From Desmodesmus armatus (lineage: Eukaryota > Chlorophyta > Chlorophyceae > Sphaeropleales > Scenedesmaceae): a DNA stretch of 64,000 nt. Position numbers and translations under genes: made by a program. The stretch lies in contig VIIQ02000147.1 of assembly GCA_007449985.2 (NCBI GenBank), positions 62,001 through 126,000 on the forward strand, read 5' to 3'. Shown here one piece after another: positions 62,665 through 64,000 of the stretch (position 1 is its first letter; each line of letters opens with the position of its first letter). The notes under the pieces are model-generated. The model did not search any database, was not told the origin of the DNA, and saw nothing but the letters and a program-made list of their open reading frames with translations.

Positions 62665-64000
62665 GGGCCCTGCTGCTGGCACCGCGCCTGCTCTGCTGCG
62701 CCCAGTGAGTGCTGCTGCTGCTGTGTGCTGGGGAGCTGCTGGTGGCTGGTGCTGCGGCTGCTGCTGCTGCTGCTGCACCTGCAAGGAAGGTGAGGGTGCT
62801 GGAGTGCTGGCAGCTTCCCACTGGGAGGCCTGCTGCTGCTGCTGCTACTGCTGCTGTTGATGCCGCCCTGCAGTCCTGGGCGAACCTGGACTGCTGCAGG
62901 ACCCCTATCGAACACAGCAGCACCATCAGCGGCGGCGGCTGCCGCTGCAGCCGCACGGACAGGGATGGCACCTCTGTGCTGCAGCAGCGGATGCTGCTGT
63001 GCTGCTGCTTCAGCAGGAGCTGCACGCTCTGCTGCCCGCTGCAGGGGCGATAAGTGCGGCAGCTGCGTCTGTGGCTGCTGCTGCTGTTGGCCTGCTGGGC
63101 TGCGTGCGCCAGCAAGCAGGAAGGCACCTGCTGGTGGGGCTGCTGCTGCTGCAGGAGGGCCGGCCTGTGAAGCAGAGCGTGTTGCAGGCATGCACAACGA
63201 ATTGAATTTAGTGCTTCCTGTGTGAATGCGACTGCCAGATTGTTCAAATACTGGTGGCAAGATCAGACAAGCTGCATATCATCAACAAGCGCTCAGTTCA
63301 ATCGCATGCACACATGTTGCACATGCCCACTGTGGTGACAGCTGTTATATGGTTTAGGCAGCTAGCAGTCCTCACCAGCACAGCCCTGCCAGCTGCAGGG
63401 CTCTTAGGGGTGCCATCAACTGCGACAGTGGGCAATCATGACAGGTTGGGATCAGCACAAGAGGGGCAACATGTGGCAAGTGCCCCACCAGGGGATGTGT
63501 GAGGTAATCGCAACATGTGTGGACGCTGCAAGAGACGTGATCAGCTGTTTTTCAAACTATGCGCTGTAAGCATGTCATAAGGCCAACATTACGGGGTTTG
63601 CAGCTGCTGATGCATAGGTGCAGGTGTGAGACTAGGGCATGTACTGTTGTCCCGTCAACACAAAGCGCAGCTGCCTGCTTTTGCATGGTTGCTGTGTGCT
63701 TTGAGGCACCACAACTGCTTGCCTGAGCGCCTGTAAGCTGCTGATGGGCTGCCAGGTGCTGCACTGCGCAGCGCTCCAGCTACGCCTCCAGCTGCTGCCT
63801 GCCTTGCCAACGCCTGCGCACTGCCAGCCCCTGCAGGGGACCCTGTGGCCTGTGCTGCTGGCCGCTGAGCCACATCACGCTTCTGAAAAGCAACATGTTC
63901 AGGCTTGGTGACAGCTGCATGTTCCACCATGTTGATTGGTTGATGTGCGCATACACACGCACCTGGCCAGCAGTGCTCTGCAGGTAGAGCCCCTGCTTCA
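29967..64000 (-). CDS. Axonemal dynein heavy chain, inner-arm (monomeric) type, 5' incomplete
   Basis: A minus-strand gene traced through 68 exons from 62778 down to the TAG at 29967, with about 13.5 kb of coding sequence (about 4500 residues). It is the ATP-driven motor subunit of an axonemal dynein arm. Blocks appear in the family order: tail with [13 protein letters not shown]; linker with [16 protein letters not shown]1 P-loop [10 protein letters not shown] and DEFNR; AAA2 GPAGGGKS; AAA3 [11 protein letters not shown]4 GVGGSGKQS; stalk with two coiled coils; AAA5; AAA6 with [12 protein letters not shown]; and a C-terminal cap with VYKTPERAG and STNF. The tail block and size resemble monomeric inner-arm chains (animal DNAH1/3/7/12 group) rather than outer-arm or cytoplasmic dyneins. 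Single-base frame breaks occur near 62437, 41180 and 36695. One intron uses a GC donor. The start codon and first exons are not located. Confidence 0.9.
31551..31630. repeat. 16-bp minisatellite
   Basis: Unit GAGCAGAGGTTGAGGA repeated almost perfectly about five times in the intron between dynein exons 31884-31764 and 31340-31205. Confidence 0.9.
31825..32165. repeat. Tandem copies of the 31884-31764 exon start (about 137 bp period)
   Basis: The acceptor and first 20 or so codons of this dynein exon recur at about 31963-32028 (nearly identical) and 32097-32160 (more diverged), together with adjoining intron sequence. Confidence 0.85.
34051..36753 (-). other. Dynein AAA6 module and flanking helices
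   Basis: Exons: 36753-36541, 36414-35576, 35298-34990 and 34608-34051. The first opens [20 protein letters not shown] after a TAG acceptor, then needs one added base (or two removed) near 36695 to continue [18 protein letters not shown] and [15 protein letters not shown]. Later landmarks are [60 protein letters not shown] and [17 protein letters not shown]. Two low-complexity insertions (poly-Ala after LVEEVE, and a Ser/Gln stretch) enlarge the module. Confidence 0.88.
34748..34767 (+). repeat. Interstitial telomere-type repeat in a dynein intron
   Basis: TTAGGG followed by two perfect TTTAGGG units lies in the intron between dynein exons 35298-34990 and 34608-34051. A single TTTAGGG occurs again at 44083-44089 in another dynein intron. 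Confidence 0.8.
36966..38750 (-). other. Dynein AAA5 module
   Basis: Exons: 38750-38579, 38358-38210, 37852-37773, 37509-37319 and 37111-36966. Landmarks are [74 protein letters not shown] and [17 protein letters not shown]. As in other dyneins there is no classic P-loop. The 37852-37773 exon ends at a GC donor (AAG|GCAAGT); only this donor keeps the phase and gives the expected [10 protein letters not shown]. Confidence 0.88.
38965..41170 (-). other. Dynein stalk with microtubule-binding tip
   Basis: Exons: 41170-40883 (continuing the AAA4 exon), 40711-40489, 40196-40077, 39784-39575, 39410-39330 and 39213-38965. The outgoing coiled coil begins [18 protein letters not shown] and continues [18 protein letters not shown]. 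The tip region includes [19 protein letters not shown] and DWDAAKRVM, with DPAFTPDQ after it. The return coiled coil is [19 protein letters not shown] then an Ala/Gln/Leu heptad stretch. This is the standard order for a microtubule-binding stalk. An Ala/Ser/Gly-rich insertion lies at about 40980-41110. Confidence 0.88.
41171..43291 (-). other. Dynein AAA4 module
   Basis: Exons: 43291-42532, 42355-42202, 41951-41840, 41678-41564 and 41301 down to the frame break near 41180. The large first exon has [18 protein letters not shown] and GDFTKMG. The P-loop is [18 protein letters not shown], Walker B is [13 protein letters not shown], and the end reads [17 protein letters not shown] and [11 protein letters not shown]. 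After W the frame must gain one base to continue [15 protein letters not shown]. Ala-rich insertions interrupt the first exon (around 42650-42720 and 42910-42970). Confidence 0.88.
43531..45946 (-). other. Dynein AAA3 module (regulatory ATPase)
   Basis: Exons: 45946-45731, 45475-45371, 45098-45008, 44670-44540, 44391-44257, 43937-43873 and 43665-43531. The P-loop is [13 protein letters not shown] in 45098-45008 and Walker B is [11 protein letters not shown] in 44391-44257. [31 protein letters not shown] and [11 protein letters not shown] flank them. The region around 45150-45230, between two of the exons, is skipped because no phase fits. Confidence 0.88.
46159..48191 (-). other. Dynein AAA2 module
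   Basis: Exons: 48191-47987, 47679-47359, 47037-46914 and 46614-46159. The P-loop GPAGGGKS is split by an intron at the same point and phase as in AAA1. [39 protein letters not shown] and [21 protein letters not shown] follow. AAA2 usually binds nucleotide structurally. An Ala/Ser-rich insertion lies in the last exon (around 46330-46510). Confidence 0.9.
48484..51308 (-). other. Dynein AAA1 module (main ATPase site)
   Basis: Exons: 51308-51174, 50846-50683, 50431-50301, 50044-49953, 49745-49494, 49160-49011 and 48627-48484. The Walker A motif [10 protein letters not shown] is split by an intron after GPA plus one base. Walker B is ACLDEFNRM, and a sensor block reads [27 protein letters not shown] and [13 protein letters not shown] follow. 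All catalytic residues expected for the principal ATPase are present, so motor activity is plausible. Confidence 0.93.
51418..52320. repeat. Tandem array of the last linker exon's 3' half (231-235 bp period)
   Basis: The end of exon 52410-52237 plus its downstream intron is present about four times. Splice-donor equivalents fall at 52237, 52006, 51771 and 51538, each preceded by the same block ([20 protein letters not shown] or a close variant) and followed by GTACGAG, GTGCGAG, GTGCGGG or GTGCGTG. Confidence 0.9.
52237..56555 (-). other. Dynein linker domain
   Basis: Exons: 56555-56421, 56160-56065, 55812-55672, 55421-55330, 55117-55033, 54650-54586, 54366-54240, 53921-53832, 53568-53456, 53082-52731 and 52410-52237. 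Landmarks are [72 protein letters not shown] and [20 protein letters not shown]. The linker is the mechanical arm that swings across the AAA ring. The last exon is followed by three intronic copies of its 3' half. Confidence 0.9.
56817..62251 (-). other. Dynein heavy chain tail (exons 62251 to 56817)
   Basis: Exons, high to low: 62251-62076, 61774-61646, 61452-61326, 60996-60878, 60502-59998, 59660-59559, 59322-59231, 58824-58699, 58449-58315, 58000-57877, 57661-57507, 57279-57185 and 56938-56817. All are phase-consistent. Landmarks are [62 protein letters not shown] and [17 protein letters not shown]. This part carries the cargo or arm-assembly end of the motor. It contains Gln/Lys-rich low-complexity insertions (around 60170-60220). 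Confidence 0.8.
62426..62778 (-). other. Dynein tail exon with polyglutamine tracts
   Basis: This exon runs from a TTGCAG acceptor to GAG|GTGAG. In the frame used it encodes Gln-rich stretches, including one run of 12 Gln and one of 6, and then [20 protein letters not shown] repeats keep all three frames open, so the choice rests on two points: length 353 plus one inferred missing base (near 62437) gives exactly 118 codons, and the repaired junction reads FNPFDLE, as expected just before the YFTMSSSG block of monomeric dyneins. Confidence 0.6.
63728..64000 (-). other. Possible 5' dynein exons (tentative)
   Basis: Two candidate minus-strand exons: one ending at about 63962 ([12 protein letters not shown] before a GTGCGT donor), and one from about 63890 (after TTTTCAG) starting [11 protein letters not shown] and rich in Ala, Gly and Ser. 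They lie upstream of the recognisable tail and have no diagnostic motif, so their place in the dynein gene is only a guess. Confidence 0.25.

Noticed and set aside
62489..63260. Long minus-strand frames rich in Ala or Ser
   Set aside because: CAG repeats keep all three frames open. Only the Gln frame joins the conserved tail, and only after a one-base repair.

Overview
The window looks like nuclear DNA of a green alga (Chlorophyta, most likely class Chlorophyceae). The evidence is intron-rich genes with GT-AG introns, CAG/CTG microsatellites throughout, TGTAA polyadenylation signals after several genes, TTTAGGG telomere-type repeats inside introns, MYND-finger proteins of the kind expanded in chlorophytes, and an axonemal dynein heavy chain. 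Nothing prokaryotic was found: no operons, CRISPR arrays or insertion sequences. I saw no convincing tRNA or rRNA gene.

Layout. (1) 878-11805, plus strand: a tandem pair of paralogous genes for secreted proteins of about 385 residues. Every exon was placed and both reading frames close exactly (384 and 387 aa). I cannot name the family, but both carry a C-x-D-x-R motif and a G-C-G-H motif that could form a metal site. (2) 11806-16522: no intact gene; it holds a 43-bp near-perfect palindrome and a decayed MYND-gene fragment. (3) 16523-29035: three large paralogous genes for proteins of about 1000 residues with a C-terminal MYND zinc finger, arranged plus, minus, plus. The last two are head to head over a 386-bp shared upstream region. 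(4) 29967-64000, minus strand: one very large gene for an axonemal, inner-arm (monomeric) type dynein heavy chain. I traced 68 consecutive exons from a polyglutamine exon in the tail to the conserved C terminus and the stop codon. The 5' end lies near or beyond the right edge.

The dynein would act in the flagellar axoneme: tail and linker, six AAA modules with P-loops in AAA1-AAA4, a coiled-coil stalk with a microtubule-binding tip, and a C-terminal cap. The MYND proteins are probably nuclear or cytosolic protein-interaction factors, and the secreted pair enters the secretory pathway. The three groups have no obvious functional link.

Two cross-cutting patterns stand out. First, introns of the dynein gene and of the secreted-protein genes repeatedly contain partial tandem copies of the neighbouring exon end, splice site included. 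One dynein exon end is present about four times with a 231-235 bp period, and one such copy lies inside an intron that the paralogous gene lacks. Second, the dynein and all three MYND genes show seven breaks in otherwise conserved frames, and every one is consistent with exactly one missing base. That favours residual single-base deletions in the assembly over true pseudogenes.
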